A stretch of DNA of 64,000 bases from Nocardia iowensis (GTDB lineage Bacteria; Actinomycetota; Actinomycetes; Mycobacteriales; Mycobacteriaceae): positions 8,556,001 to 8,620,000 of the forward strand of contig NZ_CP078145.1 in assembly GCF_019222765.1 (NCBI RefSeq). Direction: 5' to 3'. Both the position numbers and the translations under genes were made by a program. Positions 41,286-50,748 of the stretch are shown in pieces. Numbering within the stretch: position 1 is the first letter of the stretch; each line of letters opens with the position of its first letter. The notes beneath the pieces are model-generated. The model ran no database searches, had not been told where the DNA came from, and saw only the letters and a list, made by a program, of their open reading frames with translations.

Positions 41286-42047
41286 ATGGGCACCAACATC
41301 GCGCTGCGGTTCGACGGCGACCGCGCCTACGTCACGCTCGATCGACCGGACAAGCACAACGGCCTCACCATCGACATGCTCCGCGACCTGATCGACACCG
41401 CGCACACCATCGCGGGTCGCGACGACGTGCGCGCGGTGATCATGTCCGGCAACGGCCCGAGCTTCAGCAGCGGCCTCGACATCGCCAAGGCGACCGGCGA
41501 CCCGCTGTCCATCGTGCGCAGCTTCGTCCCGCTGCCCTGGCGCGGCACCAACACCTTCCAGGAAGCCTGCTGGGCGTGGCGCAGGCTGCGGGTTCCGGTG
41601 ATCGCCGCGGTGCACGGCCGCTGCTACGGGGGCGGACTACAACTCGCACTGGCCGCCGATTTCCGCTTCGCCACCCCGGATTCGGAATTCTCGGTGATGG
41701 AGGCCAAGCACGGCCTGGTTCCCGACATGACCGGCGCGGCCACCCTGTCCCGACTGGTCGGCGTCGACAAGGCGCTGCTGCTGACCATGACCGCGGACAC
41801 CGTGGACGCCGCCTACGCCGAGCGGATCGGCCTGGTCACCGAGGTCACCGCGGACCCGGTCGCGGCGGCGGAGAAGCTTGCCGAGCGGATCGCGACCCGC
41901 TCCCCGCACGCCGTCGCCGGAGCCAAGCGGCTGTTCGACAAGGCGTGGCACGCCTCGACACGCCACACCTTCGCACTGGAGCGGGCGACTCAATTGCCGT
42001 TGATCATTCGGCTGGCCATGAAGCGGGGAAAGGCTTCGGAACAGTAG
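41286..42047 (+). CDS. enoyl-CoA hydratase/isomerase family protein
   Basis: 253 residues. Crotonase fold: GNGPSFSSGLDIAKATGDPL and AVHGRCYGGGLQLALAADFR give the oxyanion hole. The region after the helix reads AKHGLVPDMTGAATLSRLVG, with Asp where dienoyl-CoA isomerases have their catalytic aspartate, while the hydratase glutamate of the first position is retained in VMEAKHG. An isomerase-like role is thus plausible. Divergent from the TetR-controlled operon, sharing the 41182 operator. No close ribosome site. Confidence 0.84.
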   Translation: MGTNIALRFDGDRAYVTLDRPDKHNGLTIDMLRDLIDTAHTIAGRDDVRAVIMSGNGPSFSSGLDIAKATGDPLSIVRSFVPLPWRGTNTFQEACWAWRRLRVPVIAAVHGRCYGGGLQLALAADFRFATPDSEFSVMEAKHGLVPDMTGAATLSRLVGVDKALLLTMTADTVDAAYAERIGLVTEVTADPVAAAEKLAERIATRSPHAVAGAKRLFDKAWHASTRHTFALERATQLPLIIRLAMKRGKASEQ

Positions 42048-42224
42048 AGGTAGACGGCCTATTTTGGGACGTACGCCACATTAGCCTCTGGTTCGCTGCT
42101 AGCATTTCGCCAGATATGCCAGCCAGTCGATTGTGGTGCGTAGCACACCGCGAAAGGGTCTGTATATCGCGGGACGTCCGTGTTTCGCACCGCTCTCGGC
42201 GCGAATCCGGAGGGCTCACAGACC

Positions 42225-43331
42225 TTGACCAAGACCCCTTTGCTCTTGCTGTCAGCGTTGGCGGGTGCCTCGGCCTTGCTTCTCACGGCCACTACCCCGG
42301 CCACCGCGAATCCGAACACCATCAATCCGATTCCGGTACTCAACGGCTCCACCGGCCTGCCCAACCTGATGGGCCGCACCAAGGCGGTCTTCCAGATGAC
42401 CGGCATGGCCAGCCCGAACAACACCCACACCTACAACGTGCTCGGCACCGACCTGGGCATCATGTGGGACAACGGGAACGGAGAGTTGCTGACCGCGTTC
42501 GGGGACACCGCGGGCGTCGGCTTCCCGAACCTGTTGGCGGGCAGCATGTGGTCGTGGCGCTCGAACATCCTGATGCGCAGCCACACCAAGGACCCGTCTG
42601 GCGGCATCTATTTCGACAGCGTGGTCCGGGACGTATTCGGTCAGGCGCGCGACCTCGTCCCGAGCCCCAAGATCCCGTTCCTGGAGATCAGCCGCATCCC
42701 CACCGCGGGCATCTCGGTCGGCGGTGTCCAATTCATGAGTCTCATGTCGGTGCGTAGCTGGGACGATGTCGGACAGTGGAGCACCAACTTCTCCGGCCTC
42801 GCCGCCTCCGGCGACAACGGGGAGACCTGGGGCGAGTTGCCCGCCACCCGCCGTCCGAACGAGGGCGGCAACAGCAACTTCCAGATGAGCGCATTCCTCA
42901 AAGACGATGGTTTCGTCTACCAGTACGGCACACCCTCCGGACGCAACCAAGCCGCTTATGTCGCACGCGTTCCCGAAACCGAAATCGCCGATCTCGGTGC
43001 TTACGAATATTGGGACGGCGAGGGGTGGCGCCGCGGCGACGTCAACGCGGCGGCACCGATCATGTGGGGTGTCGGTGAACTGTCGGTGATGTACAACGCC
43101 TATCTCGGCCAATACATCTCACTCACCACCGACCCGTTCAACTCGGTGGTGCTGCGCCGCGCACCCGCGCCGAGCGGGCCGTGGAGCGATCCCGAGGTGC
43201 TGATCGACACCAGGGAGCTGCCGAGCGCGTACGCACCGTCGATCTTCCCGTATCAGACCGGGTCTGATCTGTACTACCTCACAACCGTGCACAGCCAATA
43301 CAACGTGCTGCTCATGCGCACTCATTTGTAG
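42225..43331 (+). CDS. secreted DUF4185 protein
   Basis: 368 residues from TTG 42225 (GGAGGG 10 bases upstream); GTG 42180 would add 15 residues. Signal peptide TKTPLLLLSALAGASALLLT to ATA before NPNTINPIPV. The body is beta-propeller-like with repeated motifs: DLGIMWDNGNGELLTAFGDT, then SWRSNILMRSHTKDPSGGIY, then NGETWGELPA and GPWSDPEVLIDT. DUF4185 proteins resemble glycosidase-type propellers (arabinanase/neuraminidase-like) and some have arabinan-degrading activity, which would suit a mycolata envelope; not demonstrated here. Confidence 0.8.
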   Translation: MTKTPLLLLSALAGASALLLTATTPATANPNTINPIPVLNGSTGLPNLMGRTKAVFQMTGMASPNNTHTYNVLGTDLGIMWDNGNGELLTAFGDTAGVGFPNLLAGSMWSWRSNILMRSHTKDPSGGIYFDSVVRDVFGQARDLVPSPKIPFLEISRIPTAGISVGGVQFMSLMSVRSWDDVGQWSTNFSGLAASGDNGETWGELPATRRPNEGGNSNFQMSAFLKDDGFVYQYGTPSGRNQAAYVARVPETEIADLGAYEYWDGEGWRRGDVNAAAPIMWGVGELSVMYNAYLGQYISLTTDPFNSVVLRRAPAPSGPWSDPEVLIDTRELPSAYAPSIFPYQTGSDLYYLTTVHSQYNVLLMRTHL

Positions 43332-43433
43332 CCGCCCCAACAGGTTCCCGCGCGATCCGGCGCGGTCCTTGACCTCAACACGACTTCACGTATGAGGCTG
43401 GACCGCGTCGGATCGTCGTCTTCAGGAGGAACC

Positions 43434-44648
43434 ATGGCAACCGCCGCCCCCGAGATCGTGCGCGAATGGCTCAGTGCCAACGCCCAACCGATCGCCGATA
43501 CCGATCCCGGCTACACCGGTGCGGACCTGGATCCGCTGATCGATCGGCTCGGGGCCGCTACGGTCGTCGGGCTCGGCGAGTCGACGCGGTTCTCCCGGCA
43601 GATCTATGGGCTGCAAGAGCGCATCTTTCGCGCGCTGGTCGGGCGACACGGATTCCGCGAGTTGGCGATTCAGGACAGTGCCCGTTCCGGCGAGCGGTGG
43701 GACGAGTACGTACGCAACGGAGCCGGTGATCCCGAAACGGTGCTGGCTGGCTCGTGGCGGCCGTGGCGGACCACGGAAACCGTTGCGGCGCTGGAATGGA
43801 TCCGCGCGTTCAACCAGACCCACCCGGACGACCCCGTACGCGTCTTCGGCGTCCAGCCGCCCAGCGCGGAGCCAGCGGACTATGACGTGGTGCTCGACTA
43901 TGTTCGCCGAGTCGCACCGGATCGGCTGGCCGCCTTCGAAGCTCATCTCGCGCCGATTCGCACCGCCCACCAAGTGGACGAGCATGTCCAGCGCCATCAG
44001 GGCATTCATCCGGGCCGCCCGTTTGCCGAGCACGCACGAGATGCCTTCGCCTTGCTCGAAACCCTGCCGACCACAATGGAATACGAAGAGGCGCACACGC
44101 GCGCCCGGCTGATTCTCGACTTCCACGAGAACAGCGTCGCCGGGCAGGGCGGGTTCGCTCGCGATGAGCGGATCGCCGGGGAGCGGGTGATCGATCGGCA
44201 AGGCGCCACCGGCGCGAAGATCGTCTACTGGGATGGCATCGCCCACACCGCAGCCCTCGGAGCACAGTTGGGGGCAGCGCGATTCCGCGGTACCGGCGCC
44301 TATCTACGCGACGAGTTCGGCGCCGGGTACGCCTCGGTGGCGCTCGGCTTCCACCACGGCGACCTCGGCATGGCCGTAGCGCCCGACCCGCTGCCCGATC
44401 TGATGGACGCGGCCCTCGGTGCGGTCGACCTGCCCGCCTACTACGTGGACCTGCACGCCGACGCGCCCGAAGCTGTGGACCACTGGCGCCGCGGCCCGGC
44501 CAAGGCACGCGTCATCAGCGGCATCTACGACCCCGCCGAGGATGCCGGTGCCAACATCGCGCTGGCGTCGCTGGCCGACGCTTTCGATGTGCTGGTGCAT
44601 GTTCGGGAAACCTCGCCGGTCCATTGGCTGCCGATCGACGATCAATAG
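43434..44648 (+). CDS. erythromycin-esterase-family protein with altered catalytic residues
   Basis: 404 residues from ATG 43434 with AGGAGGA upstream. Fold markers of the Ere family: VVGLGESTRFSRQIYGLQER, then FRALVGRHGFRELAIQDSAR, then WDEYVRNG, and KIVYWDGIAHTAALGAQLGA. In active EreA/EreC the first motif is GE-x-x-H and the second ends A-I-E. Here the His is Arg52 and the Glu is Gln80, while Glu49 remains. Macrolide esterase activity is therefore doubtful; another hydrolytic or binding role is possible. Cytosolic. It ends 10 bases before the methyltransferase gene. Confidence 0.8.
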   Translation: MATAAPEIVREWLSANAQPIADTDPGYTGADLDPLIDRLGAATVVGLGESTRFSRQIYGLQERIFRALVGRHGFRELAIQDSARSGERWDEYVRNGAGDPETVLAGSWRPWRTTETVAALEWIRAFNQTHPDDPVRVFGVQPPSAEPADYDVVLDYVRRVAPDRLAAFEAHLAPIRTAHQVDEHVQRHQGIHPGRPFAEHARDAFALLETLPTTMEYEEAHTRARLILDFHENSVAGQGGFARDERIAGERVIDRQGATGAKIVYWDGIAHTAALGAQLGAARFRGTGAYLRDEFGAGYASVALGFHHGDLGMAVAPDPLPDLMDAALGAVDLPAYYVDLHADAPEAVDHWRRGPAKARVISGIYDPAEDAGANIALASLADAFDVLVHVRETSPVHWLPIDDQ

Positions 44649-44658
44649 ACTCGCGGGC

Positions 44659-45360
44659 ATGGATGCGACCGATTGGGACGAGCGCTACGCGCAAACTGAA
44701 TTGGTCTGGGGCGCACCACCGAACAGCACCGTGGTGGAGCACGTCTACGGGCTGGAGCGACGCACGCCGCTACAGCCCGACAGTCCCGACGGGGAACCGC
44801 CGGAACTCCCGAGGGCCCTCGACCTGGCCTGCGGCGAGGGTCGCAACGCCCTCTGGCTCGCCACCCATGGCTGGCAGGTGCACGCCGTCGACTACTCCCA
44901 GGTCGGCGTCGACAAGGGCCGCACCGTCGCCACCCGGCTGTCCCGCTCGGTGCGCAGCCGCATCACCTGGCAGTGCGCCGACGTCACCGATTTCGCCGCC
45001 GCCGAGATCACCGGCCCGTTCGAGCTGGTGCTGATGGTCTTCCTGCACCTGCCCGCACAGCAGCGGCGCACCGTGCTCCGCAGTGCCGCCGACCTGCTTG
45101 TTCCCGATGGAACCTTGCTCGTCCTCGGCCACGACACCACCAACATCACCGAGGGGTACGGCGGTCCCCAGGATCCATCGGTCCTGTTCACCCCGGACGA
45201 TATCGTCGCCGACCTCGGCCCGGCTGCCGCCGCCAACCGCATTCGGGTCCGGCTGGCCGAGCGCGTCCACCGGCCAACCGAGGGGCGCGACGCCATCGAT
45301 GCGCTTGTCATCGCCACTCGGCCGACGGCAGGATCGGAGGAGATCGAATCGGCATCGTGA
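44659..45360 (+). CDS. class I SAM-dependent methyltransferase (TehB-like)
   Basis: 233 residues from ATG 44659, 10 bases after the Ere-like gene, so probably co-transcribed. Starts MDATDWDERYAQTELVWGAP. SAM motif ALDLACGEGRNALWLATHGW, acidic motif II AVDYSQVG, then TWQCADVTDF and FELVLMVFLHLPAQQRRTVL. This combination is seen in tellurite-resistance-type/thiopurine-like methyltransferases. Small-molecule substrate unknown. Confidence 0.84.
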   Translation: MDATDWDERYAQTELVWGAPPNSTVVEHVYGLERRTPLQPDSPDGEPPELPRALDLACGEGRNALWLATHGWQVHAVDYSQVGVDKGRTVATRLSRSVRSRITWQCADVTDFAAAEITGPFELVLMVFLHLPAQQRRTVLRSAADLLVPDGTLLVLGHDTTNITEGYGGPQDPSVLFTPDDIVADLGPAAAANRIRVRLAERVHRPTEGRDAIDALVIATRPTAGSEEIESAS

Positions 45361-45483
45361 GGCGGTTCGATGACCCATGCGGTTGCGCCGCCGAAGCTGC
45401 GGCCAACGACATTAGGGGCGTGCCCGCAGCGCGAAACGCTGGCTAGCGTGTTGGTGATCCATTCGCCGCAAAGGAGCTAGCTG

Positions 45484-45717
45484 ATGAACCGTGCCGTGCT
45501 GAAAGCCGTTGTCGCCGTAGCGATTACCTTGACAGCCGGTGCGGGGGCGGCAAATGCGGCGCCCAGCGGAATTCCGTTGGAGCCCGCGCCGAGCAGCCAG
45601 GCGGCCCCGGTCGGCACGCAGGCGACTCCCGTCGGCGTATCGCCCGGGTCGAGTGATGCCGCATCCTTGGCCTGCCTCGTGCAGTCGATTTCCTACGGCG
45701 CCAGATACTGCCTGTGA
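45484..45717 (+). CDS. small secreted protein, AAP-x-GI-x-LEP type
   Basis: 77 residues from ATG 45484 with AAAGGAG. Signal peptide MNRAVLKAVVAVAITLTAGA to ANA. The mature 50 residues start APSGIPLEPAPSSQAAPVGT and end SYGARYCL with two cysteines. The opening resembles the protein at 49919-50164 (APGIALEPGTSVQPVVAPGE), so they form a small family. Function unknown. Confidence 0.7.
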   Translation: MNRAVLKAVVAVAITLTAGAGAANAAPSGIPLEPAPSSQAAPVGTQATPVGVSPGSSDAASLACLVQSISYGARYCL

Positions 45718-45838
45718 TACCCCACCGGCACTGAGACGAGTGACCGACCGCGACAGCGCGGAGCCGATTCGGCAGGGCCGACCGTTCCGCTGCGGTAGCG
45801 AGCAGGTCCGGCATGGCCGTACTGCTCGACGGCTGGCC

Positions 45839-46435
45839 TTACCTACTCCAGCGCCGCAACCAGGGCGTGACCGTGTCGGCGATGACGTCGAATCCGGTGC
45901 GGAAGGAATGCGGCTGATTAGGAATCACTCGCACCTCCGCCACGTCGGCGGCATCGGGGATGCCGAACGGATCGCTGCCGCCGTTGATGACTACCACTTC
46001 GATGTCACCCGGTTCGAGCAGTTCCTCGCGCCGGGTCTTCTCCGGCTTCCCCGGCGGATGCAGCGGAAACGACAGCGCGAGCACCCCGCGCGCCTCGGCG
46101 GCGATCGCGGTCCGGCAGGCCACCCGAGCCCCGTTGCTCCGCCCACCCTGGATCAGCGGAACCTTCTTGATACGAGCCCGTAGGGCGGCGACGATCTCCA
46201 GCCACGCCTCGTCCTGCCGCGCCGCCGACCCAGGTGCCCGTCGACCGGCGACCCGGTAGGGCTGCACCACCCTGGCTACCGCGCCGCCCAGTTCCAACGC
46301 CGCGTCGCGCACCGTCAGGATGTCCTTTGCCTCGACCCCGCCGCCCGAGCCATGGGTGAGCAACAGCAGGAAGGCGGGCTTGCGCGGCCGGTCGAGCTCG
46401 ATGTCAGCCGGTCCGGCACTCGTCTCGATTCGCAC
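45839..46435 (-). CDS. small alpha/beta hydrolase (Tex30/KANL3-like)
   Basis: 198 residues from GTG 46435. Core strand and oxyanion [16 protein letters not shown], nucleophile Ser in [16 protein letters not shown], acid in [12 protein letters not shown], base in [11 protein letters not shown]. Matches the dienelactone-hydrolase-like Tex30/KANL3 group, soluble enzymes without a defined substrate. No neighbours in the same direction. The divergent gap to fadE5 holds the operator elements at 46530. Confidence 0.8.
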   Translation of the reverse strand: MRIETSAGPADIELDRPRKPAFLLLLTHGSGGGVEAKDILTVRDAALELGGAVARVVQPYRVAGRRAPGSAARQDEAWLEIVAALRARIKKVPLIQGGRSNGARVACRTAIAAEARGVLALSFPLHPPGKPEKTRREELLEPGDIEVVVINGGSDPFGIPDAADVAEVRVIPNQPHSFRTGFDVIADTVTPWLRRWSR

Positions 46436-46529
46436 ACTTCACGGTAACCGCGTCGGCGTGTCAGCTCGCCGTCGGCGCGCGTGTCGCTGTTTTTCGCGTC
46501 ACATTGCCCGCTCGACCCTTTGCCAGCCC

Positions 46530-46573
46530 ATTACTGGCCGGTAATATGGCTTGTAAGTTACCCGCGAGTAGCA
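46530..46573. promoter_or_regulatory. two operator-like elements upstream of fadE5
   Basis: 46530-46545 is ATTACTGG-CCGGTAAT (one mismatch in the palindrome). 46554-46570 on the minus strand reads TACTCGCGGGTAACTTA, 14 of 17 identical to 1347-1363 at etfD. They lie 90-133 bases before the fadE5 start. Confidence 0.5.
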
Positions 46574-46662
46574 TGCCGAAAACCGGCTACCGGTGGAGCG
46601 ATAAACGGGCGGGAACGGCCAACCAACCGACCGCACCAACTCAACGGAGAGTGAGTACTGAC

Positions 46663-48498
46663 ATGGGTCACTACAAGAGCAACGTCCGCGACCTGGAGTT
46701 CAACCTCTTCGAGGTCCTGGGCCTTGGTTCCATCCTGGACAGCGGCGCCTACGGCGACCTCGACACGGACACCGTCAAGGAGATGCTCAACGAGGTGCGT
46801 CGCCTGGCCGAGGGTCCGCTCGCCGAGTCGTTCGCCGACGCCGACCGCAACCCGCCGGTCTTCGATCCGGAAACGCACACCGTCTCGATCCCCGAGTCGT
46901 TCAAGAAGTCCTTCCGCGCCCTGCAGGAAGGTGGCTGGGAAAAGCTCGGCATCCCCGAGGAGCTCGGCGGACTCGGCGTCCCACGCACCATCCACTGGGC
47001 GATCAGCGAGCTGATCCTCGGCGCGCAGCCCGCCGCGTACATGTACGCCGCCGGCCCCGGCTTCAACACCATCTTCCACAACAACGGCACCGACGAGCAG
47101 AAGAAGTGGGCCAAGATCGCGATCGATCGCGACTGGGGCGCCACCATGGTGCTCACCGAGCCCGACGCGGGTTCCGACGTCGGCGCGGGCCGCACGAAGG
47201 CGATCAAGCAGGAAGACGGCACCTGGCACATCGAGGGTGTGAAGCGCTTCATCACCTCCGCCGATGCCGACGACATGTTCGAGAACACCATCCACCTGGT
47301 GCTGGCGCGCCCCGAGGGCGCGGGTCCGGGCACCAAGGGTCTGTCGCTGTTCTTCGTACCGAAGTTCCACTTCGATCACGAGACCGGCGAACTCGGCGAC
47401 CGCAACGGCGTTTTCGTCACCGGTGTCGAGCACAAGATGGGCCTGAAGGTCTCGGCCACCTGTGAGGTCACCTTCGGCGGCAACGGCATTCCGGCCAAGG
47501 GCTGGCTGGTCGGCGAGGTGCACAACGGTATCGCGCAGATGTTCGACGTCATCGAGAACGCACGCATGATGGTGGGCACCAAGGCCATCGCCACCCTGTC
47601 GACCGGCTACCTGAACGCCCTCGAGTACGCCAAGGAGCGCGTCCAGGGTGCCGACCTGACCAAGATGACCGACAAGGCTGCGCCGCGCGTGACCATCACC
47701 CATCACCCGGATGTCCGGCGCTCGCTGGCCAGCCAGAAGGCCTACGCCGAGGGCCTGCGCGCGGTGTACCTGTACACCGCCGCGCACCAGGATCCCGATG
47801 TCGCCGAGCAGGTTTCGGGTGCCGACGCCGATCTGGCGGACCGGGTCAACGACCTGCTGCTGCCGATCGTCAAGGGTGTCGGTTCCGAGCGGGCCTACCA
47901 GTACCTGACCGAATCGTTGCAGACCTTGGGTGGCTCGGGCTTCCTGCAGGACTACCCGATCGAGCAGTACATCCGCGACGCGAAGATCGACTCACTCTAC
48001 GAGGGCACCACCGCGATCCAGGCGCAGGACTTCTTCTTCCGCAAGATCGCGCGTGACCGCGGCGTGGCGCTGGCGCATGTGGCGGGCCAGATCCAGCAGT
48101 TCATCGAGTCCGAGGCGGGCAACGGCAGGCTCAAGGGCGAACGCAAGCTGCTGGCCACCGCGCTCGAGGACGTGCAGAGCATGGCGGCGACGCTGACCGG
48201 GCACCTGATGGGTGCGCAGGAGAACCCGTCGGAGCTGTACAAGGTCGGGCTGGGTTCGGTGCGCTTCCTGCTCGCGGTGGGCGACCTGCTCATCGGCTGG
48301 CAGCTGCTGCGGCACGCCGAGATCGCCATCAAGGCGCTCGACAATGGCGCCTCCGGTGCCGACGAGTCGTTCTACCAGGGCAAGGTCGCTGTCGCGCAGT
48401 TCTTCGCGCGCAACATGCTGCCGGAACTGACCGCGGTCCGCACCGTGCTGTCGAACCTGGACAACGACATCATGGAGCTCGACGAAGCGGCGTTCTGA
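46663..48498 (+). CDS. fadE5: acyl-CoA dehydrogenase FadE5
   Basis: 611 residues from ATG 46663 (GGAGA 12 bases upstream), the same length class and nearly the same N-terminus as Rv0244c ([20 protein letters not shown] here). Signature blocks: [20 protein letters not shown], then [20 protein letters not shown], then [13 protein letters not shown] [17 protein letters not shown], and [20 protein letters not shown] holding the active-site/adenine region. A C-terminal extra domain of about 130 residues ends [10 protein letters not shown]. FadE5 oxidises acyl-CoAs of broad chain length in mycobacteria. Electrons go to ETF and EtfD. A 16-bp terminator follows. Confidence 0.95.
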   Translation: MGHYKSNVRDLEFNLFEVLGLGSILDSGAYGDLDTDTVKEMLNEVRRLAEGPLAESFADADRNPPVFDPETHTVSIPESFKKSFRALQEGGWEKLGIPEELGGLGVPRTIHWAISELILGAQPAAYMYAAGPGFNTIFHNNGTDEQKKWAKIAIDRDWGATMVLTEPDAGSDVGAGRTKAIKQEDGTWHIEGVKRFITSADADDMFENTIHLVLARPEGAGPGTKGLSLFFVPKFHFDHETGELGDRNGVFVTGVEHKMGLKVSATCEVTFGGNGIPAKGWLVGEVHNGIAQMFDVIENARMMVGTKAIATLSTGYLNALEYAKERVQGADLTKMTDKAAPRVTITHHPDVRRSLASQKAYAEGLRAVYLYTAAHQDPDVAEQVSGADADLADRVNDLLLPIVKGVGSERAYQYLTESLQTLGGSGFLQDYPIEQYIRDAKIDSLYEGTTAIQAQDFFFRKIARDRGVALAHVAGQIQQFIESEAGNGRLKGERKLLATALEDVQSMAATLTGHLMGAQENPSELYKVGLGSVRFLLAVGDLLIGWQLLRHAEIAIKALDNGASGADESFYQGKVAVAQFFARNMLPELTAVRTVLSNLDNDIMELDEAAF

Positions 48499-48514
48499 TC
48501 CTGTCGCGATAATC

Positions 48515-48550
48515 ACGAAAACGGCCCGGATCGCTCCGGGCCGTTTTCGT
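48515..48550. terminator. terminator between fadE5 and diguanylate cyclase gene
   Basis: 16-bp perfect stem ACGAAAACGGCCCGGA with its complement, loop TCGC, ending in TTTTCGT. It serves both convergent genes. The core CGGCCCGGA/TCCGGGCCG recurs at 49831 and 58017. Confidence 0.9.
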
Positions 48551-48552
48551 TG

Positions 48553-49644
48553 TCAGGTGGCGTTGGATTCGACGAGTTCGTCGACGACGACCAGATTGCC
48601 GCCGAGTTGTTTGGCTCGATACATCGCGTCGTCGGCGCGCTCGAGCAGATAAGCGGGCGACGGCGCATCGCAGACCCCGTCGAAAACCGCGACACCGATG
48701 CTCCCGGTCACCGCGACCGGCTCCGCCGGTTCGGCGATGGTCAGGCGGACCAACTCCGCTGCGGTCCGGGCCTGTTGTGCCGCCAGGTGGCCGAAGATCA
48801 CGAACTCCTCGCCGCCCGTCCGCGCGACCACCAGCTCGGAGCCCACCGCGCGGCGCAGCCGCTTCGCCGTCCGGACCAGCACCTCGTCGCCTGCCCCGTG
48901 ACCGAAGCGGTCGTTGATGTCCTTGAACCGGTCGAGATCGAGCGCGATCGCGCAGGCCGGGGACTGACGACCGGACGCGACCAACTTCGACAAGTGCAGT
49001 TCCAACCCGCGACGATTCAACAGCCCGGTCAACGGATCCGTCACCGCGTCCAAGCGCAGCACCCAGTAGCAGAACTGCATCGAAGGCAGCAGCACAACGC
49101 CCGCGGCCACCGAGATCAGCACGATCGCCAGCGCGACCATCGGATCGCCACCCACGGCGACTATGCGAGACGTCAGCGCGATGACCGAAAACATCGTCCA
49201 GCCCGCATGCAGGGCCAGGACCTTGGCATTGTGCATAACCGCCAGATAGCCGCCGGTAATGACCAGCAGGACAAGTCCGAGCGCGCCGTACACCCGGTTC
49301 GATTCCTGCAGGCAGGCCACCGTAATCGACAGGTCCGCGGCGGCGAAGAGCGCGACGGATTCGGTCCGGCTCGGCCACGGGAACAACCACCACCGCACGG
49401 CCCAGAACAGCGCGAACGCGGTGATAATCCAGTCGAGCGCCTGACCAGGCCGCCCTGGCGGACCTGTGTCGGCCGACGACGCCAGCATGGCGATGCCCGC
49501 CAATACGAGCCCGCCCGCGCCGACAACCACCTTCGACCAGCGCACCGCGGCGTGCGAATCGAGGGCGCGCGCCAGCCAGTTGTAGTCGGCCGGATCGGCC
49601 CACCAAGCCTCGAGCATCACGCGACCATGAGCCACGGCCACCAC
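48553..49644 (-). CDS. membrane diguanylate cyclase (GGDEF)
   Basis: 363 residues from GTG 49644. About five membrane helices in residues 35-195 (VVVGAGGLVLAGIAMLASSA, and ALGLVLLVITGGYLAVMH), with no recognisable sensor family. The GGDEF domain (about 200-360) has DPLTGLLNRRGLELHL, DLDRFKDINDRFGHGAGDEV, the signature RTGGEEFVIFG, and ADDAMYRAKQLGGN. GGEEF is a catalytically competent variant making c-di-GMP. No EAL domain and no visible RxxD inhibitory site five residues upstream of GGEEF. Convergent with fadE5. Confidence 0.88.
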   Translation of the reverse strand: MVAVAHGRVMLEAWWADPADYNWLARALDSHAAVRWSKVVVGAGGLVLAGIAMLASSADTGPPGRPGQALDWIITAFALFWAVRWWLFPWPSRTESVALFAAADLSITVACLQESNRVYGALGLVLLVITGGYLAVMHNAKVLALHAGWTMFSVIALTSRIVAVGGDPMVALAIVLISVAAGVVLLPSMQFCYWVLRLDAVTDPLTGLLNRRGLELHLSKLVASGRQSPACAIALDLDRFKDINDRFGHGAGDEVLVRTAKRLRRAVGSELVVARTGGEEFVIFGHLAAQQARTAAELVRLTIAEPAEPVAVTGSIGVAVFDGVCDAPSPAYLLERADDAMYRAKQLGGNLVVVDELVESNAT

Positions 49645-49830
49645 CTAGCGCAGAGGGGTCAATTCCTGCACAAACGCCGAGCGCGAGATTTCGCCATCGG
49701 AATCCCACCAGCTGATTGCCCCAAGTGTATGGCTGGCGCGGAACGGGGGTGTATGTGTTGGTCAGCACACCGGGCGATGGCCGCGCACTACGGCTGAACA
49801 GGCACGATGCCGAGTTGATCAAACACAAAA

Positions 49831-49852
49831 CGGCCCGGATCGCTCCGGGCCG
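49831..49852 (-). terminator. terminator of the 49919 secreted-protein gene
   Basis: CGGCCCGGA-TCGC-TCCGGGCCG; on the minus strand it is followed by TTTTGTG. Core and loop are identical to the fadE5 terminator. The rest of 49645-49918 holds no gene. Confidence 0.75.
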
Positions 49853-49918
49853 CTTCGCGGAATTCAGGACGCCCCGCCGTCCTCCCCAGCGCTATGCGGG
49901 GCTGTAGTTATCGGCTAC

Positions 49919-50164
49919 CTACGGGGTGGTCGGTGCCGGCTGGGCACCCTTGGAACCGGTGGACAGTGCCTTGATGACGTCGACAACCGCCTTGCTCGAG
50001 CCGGTCCCACCGGTCGGATCCGGCTCGCCCGGGGCGACCACCGGCTGCACACTGGTCCCCGGCTCCAGGGCGATGCCCGGTGCCGCACCCGCGATACCCG
50101 ACCCGGCGAGGACAACACCGGCCGCCGCCGCCAGCACGACCCCGAACACACGCATTCTGCTCAT
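49919..50164 (-). CDS. small secreted protein, AAPGIALEP type
   Basis: 81 residues from ATG 50164 with AAAGGAAG. Signal peptide MSRMRVFGVVLAAAAGVVLA to GIAGA. The mature chain APGIALEPGTSVQPVVAPGE is Pro/Gly/Ser-rich and ends GSKGAQPAPTTP. No cysteine. Related in opening motif to the protein at 45484-45717. No known function. Confidence 0.7.
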   Translation of the reverse strand: MSRMRVFGVVLAAAAGVVLAGSGIAGAAPGIALEPGTSVQPVVAPGEPDPTGGTGSSKAVVDVIKALSTGSKGAQPAPTTP

Positions 50165-50748
50165 TTAGCTGCTTCCTTTACAGAATCTCTTTCAGCCGAA
50201 AACCCCATTGGCATCGGCCGCAGCTAGTTCTACCACTCCCATTCAGTTCCCAGCGACCGTTCAGCCATCGCGGATTTCCGCCATTGATTGCTCGATGATT
50301 GCATGATGAGGGCAGGATAACTTTCACGATGTGAGCTGGATATTGCCAGGTTGTGCCCCAATTTTTACCGGCAACATGCTTGAGGGCACGCGGGATCGAC
50401 GCTGATATCCAGCGCTTCAGACAGGGTGATAGTCATTCGGCATTACCAAATCGATGACTGGACAGTTGTGCCAGCAAATAGTTGGCACACCAACTAATCC
50501 TTGAAGATTCATCCACCCCGAGAATCGAACACTCCCAGCAATCCAACGGCTAAGTTGTGATTCATTGCATACGGAATGAATGTAACGACGGTGGGCGATC
50601 CGCCGAATACCGCCCGCAATACCAAGCGGCACCGATCCACTCCGGGGTCAGTGTTGCAGCCGCTCGATTCCGTGCTCGTCCGCCACCAGGATAGCTTTAC
50701 CAGTGACCGCGATGCCCCTCGGACGACGCAGCACACAGGGAAGTCTTG
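50165..50748. other. AT-richer 580-base gap at the edge of the accessory region
   Basis: Visibly lower GC than its surroundings between about 50290 and 50600. A short minus-strand frame ending near 50652 reads GIAVTGKAILVADEHGIERL, which looks like the tail of an NHL/SMP-type repeat protein and may be a fragment. No full gene. Confidence 0.4.

Noticed and set aside
46558-47787. 409-codon minus-strand frame opposite fadE5
   Set aside because: Antisense shadow; FadE5 identity is unambiguous.
48550-49797. 415-codon plus-strand frame opposite the GGDEF gene
   Set aside because: Arg/His/Gln-rich shadow; the minus-strand product has a complete GGDEF domain.
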